A DNA stretch of 64,000 nucleotides from SHAN690 sp040221375 (GCA_040221375.1 JAVKEP010000110.1:80331-144330), one strand, 5' to 3'. Counted from the first letter of the stretch, positions 53,101 to 61,333 are shown. A program made the numbers and translations. Notes: generated from the letters alone by a model not told the origin.

Positions 53101-56100
53101 CTCACCACAATTGGAGGAGTGTTCTACGTAACGGACAGCTTACCAGGTTGTCCTCAAGGGCCTGCCGATACCGTCGTGTTAAATATCCATCCTCTCCCGG
53201 CGCCACCTAGCGTTGTTGATACCGCGGCCTGTTTCGGAGATAGTATACCAAATCTGATCAATACTGTAAGCTTCACTGCAGCGGCAATCTGGTTCGCTGA
53301 TATTAATCTTACCATTCCGTTAGACACGGGGGATACGTTTAACACAGGAGAAACCGCCGTGGGGTCATATACCTATTATGTCATTCGAGATTCAGTTTGC
53401 TTTAGTACCCTAGACAGTGCCACGTTGACCATTTTCGGCATTCCGTCGCCACCGGTAGCGGTTGACACATTCTTTTGTGAGGGGGGAAGCGAAGCGCCAC
53501 TCGTGGCGACAGGATCTTCCGTCGTTTGGTACTCTGATTCGGCCTTGTCATCCCAAGTTGGAACCGGAGATTCGCTCTACACAGGACAGACTTCGGTAGG
53601 GACGTATACCTACTATGCTACCCAAGGTCTGAACGGGTGCGCAGGAAGTGCAGATTCGGCCGTCCTCACCATCAAGCCAATTCCAACTGCCATTATAGGT
53701 ACAGACACTAGCATCTGTTCTGGTGAAACGATTCCTACCCTCAGTGCTGCAGGAATTAACGTGAGATGGTACGCAGATTCGGGGTTGACTTCTCTGCTCG
53801 ATACAGGCGTGAATTTCACTCCCTCTCCCTCAGGGACAGGAGTATTTGTGTATTTCGCTACGCAGACCATTGATGGGTGTGAAAGTGAAGCTGATTCTGT
53901 TGTTTTAAACATCAACACCATACCATCGGCTCCTATGGCTGGTGATACTGCTTTGTGCGAGCTTGACTCAGTTCCAGATCTGATTGCCGCAGGTAATTCT
54001 ATACGCTGGTATTCTGATACAGGGTTGACATCGCTAGTTGGAATGGGCAATACATACAATTCAGGATCGAGTGGAGTAGGTAGTTATAACTTTTATGCCA
54101 CTCAGACTGTTCTAGGCTGCGAAAGTGAGGCTGATACAGCCACCTTGGTAATCAACGCCGCTCCAAACGTGCCAGTAGCCTCTTCTGACACGTCCGTCTG
54201 CGAAGGAGCGTTGATACCTGCGTTCAGCGCCACGGGTCTCAACCTCGTCTGGTATGATTCTGCAGGAGGTGTGCTGGGCATTGGAAATTCGTTTACACCG
54301 GTAGATTCCGTTGCTGGACTGTATCAATATTATGTCCAAGATAGCCTCCCGGGTTGTCCAGCCAGTGAATTCGATACGGCCACCTTTGTTGTGCACCCGA
54401 TTCCAACCGCACCTTTGGTAACAGATACGGTGATTTGCTCTGGTCAAACCGTACCCGATTTGATGGCCATTGGGGTGAACGTAGAATGGTTTGACGATGC
54501 TGCACTGACCAATTTGGTAGACACCGGAACTTTGTTCGCCACAGGCCAAACCGCGGTAGGGACGTACACCTATTACGTCCGCCAATCATCGAACGGATGC
54601 GTAAGCCCCGCAGATAGCATCACGCTTACCATTGCTCCAGTTCCGAGCGTTCCAACGTCCACCGACACGAGCATCTGCTTCGGCCAAACCGCTGTGCTTT
54701 ACGGCCTAGGTACAAACCTGCGCTGGTACAGTGACACGGGACTCTCGAATCTCGTTGGTACCGGCGATTCTATCAGCGCTAGCGGATTGAGCGTGGGTCT
54801 TAGCCTCTTCTTCGTTACCGATTCATTGTCCGGCTGCCCGGCGAGCGATCCTGACACTGCGTCAATTTCGGTCATTTCTCTACCAACCGCTCCGGTTGCG
54901 GGAGATACGTCCATATGTAACGGCGATTCAATTCCTCCGCTGACAGCCACGGGATCAGGAATCTACTGGTACTCAGATGCGGGACTCACGAGTTTGGTGG
55001 ATTCTGGAAATGTCTTTGTCACCGGAGACACCGCTGTTGGTTCGTACCTTTATTACCTGACTCAAACTGTGAGTGGGTGTGCTGGTGCGGCGGATTCTGC
55101 TCGACTTACCATTCATGCGATTCCTACGGCGCCATTGATGTTTGATACGTCCGTATGTTTGAACGACACGGTGCCTGATTTGCAAGCCGTTGGCCAAAAT
55201 GTGCGCTGGTATTTAGAAGCCTCGGCATTGACGCAATTGGACACGGGGAATAATTTTTCGACGGGCCAGAGCGCTGCAGGTAGCTTCACCTACTTTGCTA
55301 CCCAGACGGTATTGGGCTGCGAAAGCTCCACAGACAGCGCAACATTGACCATTCATTCTTTGCCAAGCCCACCGAGCATCGCAGACACGAGCATTTGCTT
55401 TGGCGCCACCGTGCCATCGTTCAGCGCTTCGGGTGGAAGCATTGCTTGGTACAGCGATACCTCGCTCGTTCCGCTGATTTTGGGAGATACCTTCATGCCT
55501 TCTGTAATCGCGGCGGATACGTTTACCTATTTAGTAACGGACAATGTGAATGGCTGCGAAGGACCTTCCGATACGTTTGTACTGATCGTTCATCCCTTAC
55601 CATCGCCCCCCGGGCTTTCCGACACATCCGTTTGCGAAACCGAAGCAATCCCAACTCTTTCGGCTTCAGGGACTGGCCTTACGTGGTACAGCGATACCTC
55701 ACTGAGCATCGTGGTAGCGACGGGTCCAGCTTATAATCCAGGAGCACTTGCCGTAGGATCTTATGCTTATTATGTCACCCAAAATGCACTGGGCTGTGAA
55801 GGGCCAGCGGATACCATCACCCTGGACGTCACGGCTCAACCCGGGCTTCCAGCGGTCTTGGATACCACCGTCTGCGAAACAGACACGATTCCATCCCTCA
55901 CTGCATCGGGGACAGACATTCGATGGTATTCGGATACTGCGTTGACGACCTTAGTTGGAATAGGAAATAGCTTTAATTCTGGTCAGTCATTACCTGGCAG
56001 TTATTCTTATTATGTGACGCAGTCTGTCGGAACCTGTGAGAGCCAAGCGGATTCGGCGACGCTCGTGATACTATCGACACCCAATGCACCTTTGGTTTCA

Positions 56101-58515
56101 GATACGGCCATTTGCGACGGAGAAACGATTCCTCCTTTGGTTGCAATTGGCACGTCAATTCAGTGGTATCAAGACTCCACGAGTCTCAGCGTGCTCTTCA
56201 GTGGGGATACCTTCGCCACAGGGCAAACTCTTACCGATACCCACTCATATTATGCATCTCAATCCGCGCTTGGTTGTGAAAGTCCCCGGACCCTAGCCAA
56301 CTTGATCATCAAGCCGGAACCGAGCGTGCCTTTGATGACGGATACGGCCAATTGTTTTGGAGCTTCAAACTCCGCAATGGTTGCGGTGGGAATTGGAATT
56401 CTATGGTACGATGATGCTTCGCTGACCAGTTTGATAGGTGTGGGAGACAGCTTGATTTCGTCAGAGTCTGGGGTTGGGTCATACACCTACTACGCGACCC
56501 AGACCGTTGATGGCTGTACAGGACCACACGACTCTGCAGTCTTTACGATTCATCCAATTCCATCGTCACCTTTGGTCACAGATACAACGGTTTGCCTGGG
56601 CGCGCCTGTGCCCATCTTGCTTGCTTCTGGAACCAGCGTCCTCTGGTTTGCAGATGCCACGCTTGATACCTTAGTGGCAACAGGCGGAAGCTTCACCCCG
56701 ACCATTTCTACAGCTGGCACCTTTGACTTTTTCGTTACGCAGACCGCGAATGGATGTCAGAGTATTGCGGATACAGCAACAGTAATCGCACTGCCGGAAC
56801 CATCAGTACCTTCGGTGTCGGATACCGCCATCTGCTTCGGAGAATTGAATCCGGTCTTCAACTCTGGAAGCGCCACAACCTTTTGGTATGACGACAGCGC
56901 AGTGACGACACCGATCGATTCAGGGGCATTATACCAACCATCCGTTAGCGCCATAGGAGCCTACACTTATTATGTGCGCAACGTAGAAAATGGGTGTGAA
57001 GGAGATACCGCATCGTTCTCCTTTACGATTCATCCGCTTCCCGCTTCACCAACGTTGACCGATACCCAAGTGTGCGCCGGAGATACAGCGATTCTGGCCG
57101 GAATTGGAGTCGACATTCGTTGGTACGATGATACGGCGCTTACCAATTTAGTGGGTTTAGGAGACACCTTCAATACAGGACAGTCCATCGCTGGATCGTT
57201 TGTTTATTACGCTACCCAAACGGTGAACGGTTGTACCAGTAATTGGGACTCTGCGATCGTGACGGTGCTTTCACCACCTTCCGCTCCGGTAGCTTTGGAT
57301 ACGGTGATATGCGAAGGCTTGGTCATTCCAGACCTGACTGCTAATGGAGCTAACCTCATTTGGTACGCAGATGCAGCACTGGATTCCGTCCTAGCAAGCG
57401 GATCTAGTTTTACGACGAACGAAAGTACGGAAGGCACCTACCATTACTACGTTACGCAGTCCATGAACGGGTGTGAAAGTGAACCCGATACATCCACTTT
57501 GATCATTACCGGGGCCCCATTGGCTCCTATTGCTTCAGATTACGTCGTCTGCGATGGAGAGGTAGTGCCTTTAATCGTAGCACAGGGAACAAGTATTCAA
57601 TGGTACGACGACACTGCGCTGAGCAACTTGGTAGGCCTAGGCTCCTTGCTGGATACCCAATTGACCCAGGTTGGAACCTATCACTTTTACGCGACACAAA
57701 CGGAGAACGGATGCGCTGGCCCACCGGATACGGCTACTGTGGTGATCATTGCAATTCCTCCAGCGCCTAGCGTTAACGATACGTCGATATGTTTCGGTGG
57801 CGATAACCCAGCATTCCATCTCGGCAACGAGAATGGCATTTGGTACGATAATGAGAGCCTCTTGATACCCGTGTGGGAGGGAGACTCCTTCAAAAGCGAC
57901 GAAATTGCAGTAGGAATATATACCTACTACGTAACACAACAAGATTCTGGCTGTGAAAGTGCCGCAGATACGATCACCTTCAGCATTCTACCACGTCCAT
58001 TGGTCACGTTGAATTCATACAGTGAGGCGATCATTACAGGCGATTCGGTAGAACTACAGGCCTTTAACGCGATCGCCTATACATGGTCTCCAGCAGCGGG
58101 ATTGAGTACCGTGACTGGAAATTCGGTAATGGCGAGTCCACAGGTTACGACTACCTATACCGTTACAGGAGTCAACGAAGAAGGCTGTTCCAACGACACG
58201 AATGCGACCATTACAGTGATGCCGCTTGGTCTTGCTTCAGCGCTCTCAGATCGCTTGATCCTTTCTGCGTATCCAAATCCGAATCGAGGAAAGTTCACCA
58301 TTGAATTGGTGGTACCAGTGCGCGATGACTACGAAATCAACATCATCAATAAGCTGGGAGAAATCGTACAGACCTCAAATATCCAAGCCGAAGATTTTGT
58401 GAGAGGCAACACTTGGAGACACGAATACAGCTTAGGGCACCTAGCTTCAGGAATTTACCTGATTCACTTGCACAACGATTACGCTCTCCGCGTACTTAAG
58501 GTCGTGGTACAGTAA
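44155..58515 (+). CDS. Giant T9SS-secreted multi-domain surface protein (4786 residues)
   Basis: The ATG at 44155 gives a signal peptide (1-26, MKLLFNHLRF...CVMAQ); an ATG at 44116 would put 13 residues in front of it. Order: Ig-like start, YncE-like beta-propeller (about 105-372); four modules of about 417 residues, each an Ig/HYDIN-like domain plus a domain with DGGGDMYDGGNYL (about 430-2195); a reelin-like variant module (about 2240-2390); 27 Ig-like repeats of about 80 residues (2453-4615); a PKD-like domain (about 4615-4687); and a type A T9SS sorting domain (about 4702-4786). No enzyme motif seen. Function is probably adhesion, gliding or surface structure. A near-consensus -7 box (TAacTTTC, 44133-44140) lies upstream. 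Confidence 0.92.
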   Translation: MKLLFNHLRFMVAASFWLLSTCVMAQPVVGFSAVTLQDSALCGDSVTLPLTIYNTGTSQLDIWLSDGYHRHDTMYASNISSDQIRKINLDTFGFMANTGVGKDYNWSLKLTPDGSELWAGDNWWDSVFIFNTSDMSPAGAIRTGDGADGIAFTPDGLLAVVCNRWTDSISLVDVTTQTVINTLYLDYPMDAAVTSDGQYAIVVAAGATNGNVKVRLSDFTIVEEIITNSAGDAQVVLSPDDRYAVVGRPWDNEIAVIDVESFTEVATFTGVVNPIGNDVTPDGKYVYFVDRTTGFMRRINLESMTMTSITMPQVSNARDLQIDQFGQYLYMSATNGYVYKVDLQTETVIDTLFDPGSFRGLEILRSRVAWASQDTHHLSIAAGDSAVVYVTFSATGLNGGVYTGSLFTFSNDLSSVYDTIALQFEVIGVPQFLVSQTCVNFDTVFQYGTNTSSLTLYNPGCDTLAITDVTSNLSEYTFSFTSSLIPPGDSITLDVTFSTTGLGSFPGSMTIETAVGDSVLCLTAISIAGPELSFSPQVINAVSNSCNDTLNYTIDVHNIGAQALIGTIGFSAVNEPTLQEALDSLTASYTTVTANIPTSYAFSDGFTGTNIGDGGGDMYDGGNYLSTNLGGNLNYSNNAIATSGFLGTGGTYFTFKGTGLFVFAADINAVSDFQINGNLGADGSGSSDTSRISYSLGNYDFTGYIKRVYAAGDPSVNHIIVIPKTSGVGHYAATNTNDDYHEIDGLTSVTRIYHLLYAGTSGAYINDADAFLIMSSFIDLLYGGSDFISVDTANINLAAGDSTQLNVQLRTNKLLQGSYTEYIYLNTNDPLTPQDSIEVNLVFDGQAELVAEDTCLFMDSVFQFGSVSDSFWIVNTGCDTLIIDSIVVSNSEFVVQYDTSWLFPGDTQFLYVTFSPDSAGLYSEQFTIYSDLNDTSFCVTAMALLPPSMVVSPLVIDTVLIGCADTLIIPVQIQNAGSSSLFYSSVESSLTADMSLASVLTRLSGNSTPVSNAIPNRFDFSDGITGIYIVDGGSDMYDFGNYLYSSSGGYIPYSNNALVSSTYFGTSGQYFTHKGTGLFALAADIDNLSYFRISGGTGHDGGGVVDTLDMLIQKNGITYRALIKRVYGETEPSVNHIFLLEDNGSAYDVISTASNSDLHYLYSLNGVNRLYYLAFGSTNGGFISRNQMQIIIDQFLNVIHGDESWMSIANPIDTVAGSSALNTSIMLTSTGLVQGTYNGYFAINANDPLNPTDTITVTFELIGAAIPEYDSACIGFDTTLQFGTYIDTFTVVNSGCDTLNLNASLTNSGEYAIDTNFLSILPGDTDTIIVTFTPLSTGAYLDTLVITSNGGDTSICLSSFALPPPTIAISPSLIDTIIYGCDDTLLVPVTIHNTGASDLTFSVSGGSDNSLEEVLLRFNSGFANVTSQIPSPYAFSDGITGFSISDGGGDMYDGGNYLYTNFGGSLAYSDDAIVSNTLLGTTGRYFTRKVNQMFIFAADLDGVTAFNTDGNLGADGSGNYDLSTVSYTLYGTNYTGFIRRVYNAGDPSVNHLIIVPNAAGVSQSSSTSTNSDYHLVQGLVNTDRIYYLLFARTSGGYVNNSDMLDIMSTFLQEVIGPPQVVSIPVGDTVVPGDSSVVNMILSSTGLTSGIYNSVAYVNSNDPLTPLDSITITLEVVGEPIIALSDSCITTDTIFQYATYTDTVTIYNRGCDSMQVDSIYASINHYTFMPNSMEISPGDSAQLIINYTPLLADTFADTIFILNNASDTMICVNALALPPPAISIAPASIDTVIVGCDDTLYVPITITNTGQADLVYTSYVTEDSVPSLDSVLARLVMNSESISQAIPNRYDFTEGVTGIRIIDGGNDMYNFGNYLYSPGYGYLNYSNNVVATGNFLGTNTKYFTHKGSGLFVMAGDLNNLSYFYTTGSSGTGGAGFTDTASFQFSFNGRDYIAFVRRIWGATDPSINHLWIMEYDASVTQSLNTNTASDYNFIGNLSSVDRLYYILFSGQNGSYMSDDVMRSVAEDFMIAINVGSDWLSFGVKHDTLVPAEDTVTYVRLSSTGMEAGFYSGNVFFVSNDPLLPLDSISITLEVVGEAVIDISDSCLVMDTTIELSSSQSAFEIYNTGCDTLVVDSVVSSSGLFTMNPSDTLVYLNDTAFVSIVFSPVDTGLFADTLWFYSNSFDTAICVSAYARPRPIIALDTDTLYFNVTACCDTTSIEFEIHNEGLGNLHWNAVVETGVSDDFDGGIDAAVWASNTGISATNCGAQSGDALYFTDNTTRIAETVDLDASGGGNIEFYLKIAYSSGGTCETADGGENVVLEYSTNGGSTWTLISTYLTGPTYQNFTYIDQAIPAGAQTSSTRFRWRQVSFSGSCCDHWAIDELELTSLAAALVSPSSDTTLPGDSTTVTVDIDACGLPIGTYNQAITIFSDDPLNPVIILELEYVKPDTPAAPIINDLVICEGDSTLPFIAVGENIRWYSDTALTTIAHFGDTFNSGIDSVGVYTFFLTQTIDSCEGRVDTFVFSVNAAPTQPLALDTFACESGTIPDLFAAGSNIRWYSDTGLTILEATGQTFSTGLSTPGFYTFYVTDSLPGCPASFADTSTLFIDSIPEAPTSGDTLICFGDSVPTLIATGDSVRWYSDPGLSTLLATGNAYTPTIAVAGVYNYYVVQVDTFTKCFSPYTEVTITAQASPGAPVVQNDTACFGSPIPELIAAGTNISWYSDSNLTTLEATGDTFNTGQSAIGVFTYYVNQSIGTCVGPTSTVSLVISALPVTPIALDTSICFGEATPDLTADQTGLRWYADTGLTSLLYAGDTFSSGATAAGSYQYYVVQLSGACEGDADTATLMIHANPVAPIGVDTFICFGQTTPDLTANGSWNQWYSDSGLTLLVDTGANYSTGQTAVGTYFYYVTDLDSLSGCEGGADTVSLTINNAPTQPNVADTMVCELDPIPDLIANGTFIQWYADPALDSLLYVGDTFSTGLTTIGGVFYVTDSLPGCPQGPADTVVLNIHPLPAPPSVVDTAACFGDSIPNLINTVSFTAAAIWFADINLTIPLDTGDTFNTGETAVGSYTYYVIRDSVCFSTLDSATLTIFGIPSPPVAVDTFFCEGGSEAPLVATGSSVVWYSDSALSSQVGTGDSLYTGQTSVGTYTYYATQGLNGCAGSADSAVLTIKPIPTAIIGTDTSICSGETIPTLSAAGINVRWYADSGLTSLLDTGVNFTPSPSGTGVFVYFATQTIDGCESEADSVVLNINTIPSAPMAGDTALCELDSVPDLIAAGNSIRWYSDTGLTSLVGMGNTYNSGSSGVGSYNFYATQTVLGCESEADTATLVINAAPNVPVASSDTSVCEGALIPAFSATGLNLVWYDSAGGVLGIGNSFTPVDSVAGLYQYYVQDSLPGCPASEFDTATFVVHPIPTAPLVTDTVICSGQTVPDLMAIGVNVEWFDDAALTNLVDTGTLFATGQTAVGTYTYYVRQSSNGCVSPADSITLTIAPVPSVPTSTDTSICFGQTAVLYGLGTNLRWYSDTGLSNLVGTGDSISASGLSVGLSLFFVTDSLSGCPASDPDTASISVISLPTAPVAGDTSICNGDSIPPLTATGSGIYWYSDAGLTSLVDSGNVFVTGDTAVGSYLYYLTQTVSGCAGAADSARLTIHAIPTAPLMFDTSVCLNDTVPDLQAVGQNVRWYLEASALTQLDTGNNFSTGQSAAGSFTYFATQTVLGCESSTDSATLTIHSLPSPPSIADTSICFGATVPSFSASGGSIAWYSDTSLVPLILGDTFMPSVIAADTFTYLVTDNVNGCEGPSDTFVLIVHPLPSPPGLSDTSVCETEAIPTLSASGTGLTWYSDTSLSIVVATGPAYNPGALAVGSYAYYVTQNALGCEGPADTITLDVTAQPGLPAVLDTTVCETDTIPSLTASGTDIRWYSDTALTTLVGIGNSFNSGQSLPGSYSYYVTQSVGTCESQADSATLVILSTPNAPLVSDTAICDGETIPPLVAIGTSIQWYQDSTSLSVLFSGDTFATGQTLTDTHSYYASQSALGCESPRTLANLIIKPEPSVPLMTDTANCFGASNSAMVAVGIGILWYDDASLTSLIGVGDSLISSESGVGSYTYYATQTVDGCTGPHDSAVFTIHPIPSSPLVTDTTVCLGAPVPILLASGTSVLWFADATLDTLVATGGSFTPTISTAGTFDFFVTQTANGCQSIADTATVIALPEPSVPSVSDTAICFGELNPVFNSGSATTFWYDDSAVTTPIDSGALYQPSVSAIGAYTYYVRNVENGCEGDTASFSFTIHPLPASPTLTDTQVCAGDTAILAGIGVDIRWYDDTALTNLVGLGDTFNTGQSIAGSFVYYATQTVNGCTSNWDSAIVTVLSPPSAPVALDTVICEGLVIPDLTANGANLIWYADAALDSVLASGSSFTTNESTEGTYHYYVTQSMNGCESEPDTSTLIITGAPLAPIASDYVVCDGEVVPLIVAQGTSIQWYDDTALSNLVGLGSLLDTQLTQVGTYHFYATQTENGCAGPPDTATVVIIAIPPAPSVNDTSICFGGDNPAFHLGNENGIWYDNESLLIPVWEGDSFKSDEIAVGIYTYYVTQQDSGCESAADTITFSILPRPLVTLNSYSEAIITGDSVELQAFNAIAYTWSPAAGLSTVTGNSVMASPQVTTTYTVTGVNEEGCSNDTNATITVMPLGLASALSDRLILSAYPNPNRGKFTIELVVPVRDDYEINIINKLGEIVQTSNIQAEDFVRGNTWRHEYSLGHLASGIYLIHLHNDYALRVLKVVVQ
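45940..50250 (+). repeat. Four copies of an unrecognised ~190-residue domain within a ~1250-bp tandem module
   Basis: Copies start at 45940, 47194, 48439 and 49687, a constant period of 1245-1254 bp. Each has the core FSDG.TG..I.DGGGDMYDGGNYL, then YFT.K, then F.FAAD, and a distal R.Y...DPSVNH. Copies 1 and 3 resemble each other most (YAFSDG, GNLGADGSG), as do copies 2 and 4 (IPNR.DF, FGNYLYS, NLSYF). This is an ABAB order, implying that a two-copy unit was duplicated. DNA identity between copies is low, so the duplication is old. The Asp/Gly/Asn-rich core could bind Ca2+. Confidence 0.9.
51511..57998 (+). repeat. 27 tandem Ig-like repeats in the giant surface protein
   Basis: About 240 bp each. 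Consensus: D..IC.G...P.L.A.G..I.WYSD..L..LV..G..F.TG....G.Y.YY.TQ...GC......A.L.I...P..P. Nearly every copy has the WYSD- or WFAD-like core and a pair of Cys (at the IC and the GC) that could form a disulphide. The pattern corresponds to the Ig_7-type domain of Bacteroidota surface proteins. The repeats have diverged in protein and even more in DNA. Confidence 0.88.
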
Positions 58516-58517
58516 GG

Positions 58518-58982
58518 TCAACCTGCCATCAAAGAAGAAAGCAAAACGAGTAATTCGATGAGCCCTTCTGTGGCACAGAGCATTAAAAGACCTAGTTCAT
58601 TGACCAGTTGTTGCCTTCTTTTCAGCGTAGCGTAAAGAAACAAAGCTATTGGCAGCACCATCGTTAAACTCAACCATCCGGCACCTGGAAGGTGATAGAT
58701 ATGGAAGGAAAAAGAGAGAAAACAAAGACTACCCGAACCTGCAAGTAACAAGCGATCCTTCAAGGGTAGTGCGCTTTTAAAGGCGGAATAGCCTACAATT
58801 AAAAGCAGGCCAATGGCAAAAAGGTCAAATCCAAAAGGCTGGATTGCCTTCAGGGGAATAAGTGAAACCGCAAGACCTGAAAGTAGGACGCCAAGGATTG
58901 CCTTCACCGAAGGAGGAGCATTTTTTGGAGTCATCCAAAGGCCTGCTAATCCACCTAAAACAATGAGCGCTTTGAATAGCAT
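58518..58982 (-). CDS. Inner-membrane protein of unknown function, about six helices
   Basis: 154 residues, almost wholly hydrophobic, with about six predicted helices (LIVLGGLAGLWMTP, AILGVLLSGLAVSLIPL, LFAIGLLLIVGYSAF, LLAGSGSLCFLSFSFHIY, WLSLTMVLPIALFLYATL, LMLCATEGLIELLVLLSSL). No family recognised. It is the third gene of a minus-strand set with the T9SS type B cargo and PorP/SprF genes, 6 bp after the PorP stop. Its 3' end lies 2 bp from the stop of the giant gene. Confidence 0.8.
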   Translation of the reverse strand: MLFKALIVLGGLAGLWMTPKNAPPSVKAILGVLLSGLAVSLIPLKAIQPFGFDLFAIGLLLIVGYSAFKSALPLKDRLLLAGSGSLCFLSFSFHIYHLPGAGWLSLTMVLPIALFLYATLKRRQQLVNELGLLMLCATEGLIELLVLLSSLMAG

Positions 58983-58988
58983 CAGTAC

Positions 58989-59933
58989 TTAGAAATTGAG
59001 CCATTTGTAGTACGACTTCTGTTTGTCAGAAGCCTTCCGTCCAAAGATCGAAGAAGGCTGGCTGTCTGAAGCACCAATAAGAAGGCCTAAGGTGAATTCG
59101 TGGTTCCCATTGCTCTCTGCAAGAATTCCACTGCCGCTGATTCCATAACTGTATTGTACCGAAAGAAAGGAAAGAGGAAGCCCACCCACGTGAATATTAA
59201 TCGAATTGCCAGTGTTGTAACCCGCTCCGAGCCATGCAAAGTTCTTGTAATTGACAAGGGCATTGAAATCAGCATGGAAGCTTTTCCCAGTGAAGTTGGC
59301 AACTGCTACGGGTCGGATGGACCAATCCGCGTTCAGGCCATAGAGGTATCGTGCATGCAGGCGAAAATGACGCGATTGAATATAAGAAGCGCTACCTGTG
59401 TCACTGGCTTGGGTTGTGTTTTGAAGTAGGTAAGGAATGACGATTCCAGCGTCTAAATTTTTCCATTGATAGTTCACTCCCACGCCTGTGTTCAAGTGCT
59501 TTTTCTGGTTTCCTTGAACCGAGAGCGCTGCGGGGTCATTGAATCCTCCATTCGGCATTTCAATATGTTGATCGATCATTCCCGCTTGGGCACCGAAACT
59601 CACCTTCGAGGAAGTCCCAACTTGCAAATGATAGGCATAGCTGATGGTCATCTGAAGGCTTCTGAAAATTCCAACTTGGTCATCGATTACGCTCGCTCCG
59701 ATCCCCATTTTTTCTCCAATGGGACCGTTCACATTAAAGAGCTTGAGTTCGGGAGCCCCTTGTACGCCCAGCCACGAACGCTGGTATCCTAAGAACGCTT
59801 CATAATTTGCGTTGTGACCGCTGAAAGCCGGGCTCAAGAAATAGGGATTGATGGTGTATTGTGCACTCAGCGGGAGCTGCTGACTAAAGCCGATCAACGG
59901 GGCTAGAAAAAGTATGCAGAGGACCTTTTTCAT
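58989..59933 (-). CDS. PorP/SprF family T9SS outer-membrane protein
   Basis: 314 residues from the ATG at 59933; an upstream frame to 59978 lies inside the preceding gene and is rejected. Signal peptide (MKKVLCILFLAPLIGFSQQ), then the PorP/SprF hallmark LSAQYTINPYFLSPAFSGHN and barrel strands (KVSFGAQAGMIDQHIEMP, ISYAYHLQVG). SprF-type proteins are needed for secretion or attachment of partner T9SS cargo, usually encoded next to them. It overlaps the type B cargo gene by ATGA, fitting a dedicated pair. Confidence 0.95.
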   Translation of the reverse strand: MKKVLCILFLAPLIGFSQQLPLSAQYTINPYFLSPAFSGHNANYEAFLGYQRSWLGVQGAPELKLFNVNGPIGEKMGIGASVIDDQVGIFRSLQMTISYAYHLQVGTSSKVSFGAQAGMIDQHIEMPNGGFNDPAALSVQGNQKKHLNTGVGVNYQWKNLDAGIVIPYLLQNTTQASDTGSASYIQSRHFRLHARYLYGLNADWSIRPVAVANFTGKSFHADFNALVNYKNFAWLGAGYNTGNSINIHVGGLPLSFLSVQYSYGISGSGILAESNGNHEFTLGLLIGASDSQPSSIFGRKASDKQKSYYKWLNF

Positions 59934-61228
59934 TTGAGCAGATTGATGTTTCCAATCAACGGTTCGCGTTCCCCACAAGTGATGCGATAGAAATAAGCGC
60001 CAGCGTCAATGTCATTGCCATTGTTGCCACTCCAATCGTTCTGATAATCGGCCGATTCATAGATTTTCTTGTTCCACCGATCAACGATGAGCACCGAACA
60101 CGATTCCCCGCCGAGCACATTTTTCACGATGAGCGTCTCATTGATTCCATCTCCATTTGGGGTAATCAAATCAGATACCACTTCAATGCGGGAAATCAAT
60201 TCTTCGTCGATCAGGAACGGAAGTCTTCGCTGGCACCCATTTTCGAAAACCACCAAGGCTTCAAAATCACCAGGAGTATTGAAAACGGTCGAAGCACTAG
60301 AGGAGCCATTAGGCCAAGAGATCGATGATATTTGGTCGCCTTCAATGCTTACTTCAACTCCCGATTCTCCATAGATCGTGGGTTCCCCTGCAATGGATAC
60401 ATCGGCAAATGGCAGGGCTTCGATGCTCAATTCCTTGCTGATGGAGTCCCTGCATCCTGAAGAAGCGATGGCCACCAAAGTAACTCGGTACTCGCCTGGT
60501 GTTGAGTATTCATGAGATGCATCCTCGATGCTATTGGCCGCACTCCCATCGCCAAAATCCCATAAGCAATTAGATAGTGAATCCCCCGACAGTTGCGTTT
60601 GATTCTTGAACTGACTCAAATCCAAAGCGCATAACCTTGAACCTGAAAAATTGGGGGTTGGTACAGGCCGTACTGAGGTAGTCTTGATGGCGAAAGCTTC
60701 GCAGCCCTTGTCAGATATGCACGTGAGTTTACTTTGGTAATTCTGTGCTGGACCGCATATATAGGTTACATCGGGTCCGGTATCGTCCGTGATACCGTCG
60801 TTGTCAAAGTCCCAATTATACTGCCCAATCAATCCCGTGGCAATCATGGAAGCATCCGAGTAAAATGCCGTCTGACCCTCGCACAGATTCTCAGCGATGA
60901 AATTCACCTCAGGTAGCGGGTCTATGACAACCGGTTTGCTCGTCGTTGAAGACGCGCCAGCGTTCGGTACCACCTCGAGTGAAACCGTAAATGATCCTGA
61001 AGCACCGAATAGATGAGCAACCGTTTTACCCGTTGCATCATCAAACGCGCCGTCGTCGTCTAAATCCCAGTTCCATGCGCTTATCGACGTGTCAGAAAGG
61101 GAGGAAGATCCTACAAAAGTGGTTTGATCTCCAAGGCAAGATTGTGTGTAATTAAAATCTACGGCCTGACCTTGCACTCGAAACGTGAGTGCAATGAATG
61201 ATCCCAAAAAAAGGAGTGCCAGACGCAT
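59930..61228 (-). CDS. T9SS type B cargo with PKD domains (gliding-motility-type C-terminal domain)
   Basis: 432 residues from the ATG at 61228; the codon at 61240 is TTG. Signal peptide (about 1-20, FRVQGQ). Three PKD domains: SISAWNWDLDDDGAFDDA, GQYNWDFDNDGITDDTG and NCLWDFGDGSAANS mark their cores. The C-terminal CHU_C/T9SS type B sorting domain follows (about 340-432, DLITPNGDGINETL ... DRWNKKIYES ... GNNGNDIDAGAYFYRI). Such proteins are exported by T9SS with a PorP/SprF partner, which is encoded in overlap downstream. Likely a surface adhesin or structural protein. Divergent from the WD40-caspase gene. Confidence 0.93.
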   Translation of the reverse strand: MRLALLFLGSFIALTFRVQGQAVDFNYTQSCLGDQTTFVGSSSLSDTSISAWNWDLDDDGAFDDATGKTVAHLFGASGSFTVSLEVVPNAGASSTTSKPVVIDPLPEVNFIAENLCEGQTAFYSDASMIATGLIGQYNWDFDNDGITDDTGPDVTYICGPAQNYQSKLTCISDKGCEAFAIKTTSVRPVPTPNFSGSRLCALDLSQFKNQTQLSGDSLSNCLWDFGDGSAANSIEDASHEYSTPGEYRVTLVAIASSGCRDSISKELSIEALPFADVSIAGEPTIYGESGVEVSIEGDQISSISWPNGSSSASTVFNTPGDFEALVVFENGCQRRLPFLIDEELISRIEVVSDLITPNGDGINETLIVKNVLGGESCSVLIVDRWNKKIYESADYQNDWSGNNGNDIDAGAYFYRITCGEREPLIGNINLLK

Positions 61229-61333
61229 AGGTGAAGTCAACTTAGGCTATAAAAATAGCACAGACATTCCTGATAAAGAAGGAAATACGCGTAAATAATG
61301 GGCACATAACTAGGTATACCGCAAGGGTTTGTC

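Noticed and set aside
51511..57998. CRISPR-like or microsatellite reading of the repeats in the giant gene
   Set aside because: The repeats are protein domains of about 240 bp with diverged DNA in an open frame, with no spacers or short identical units.
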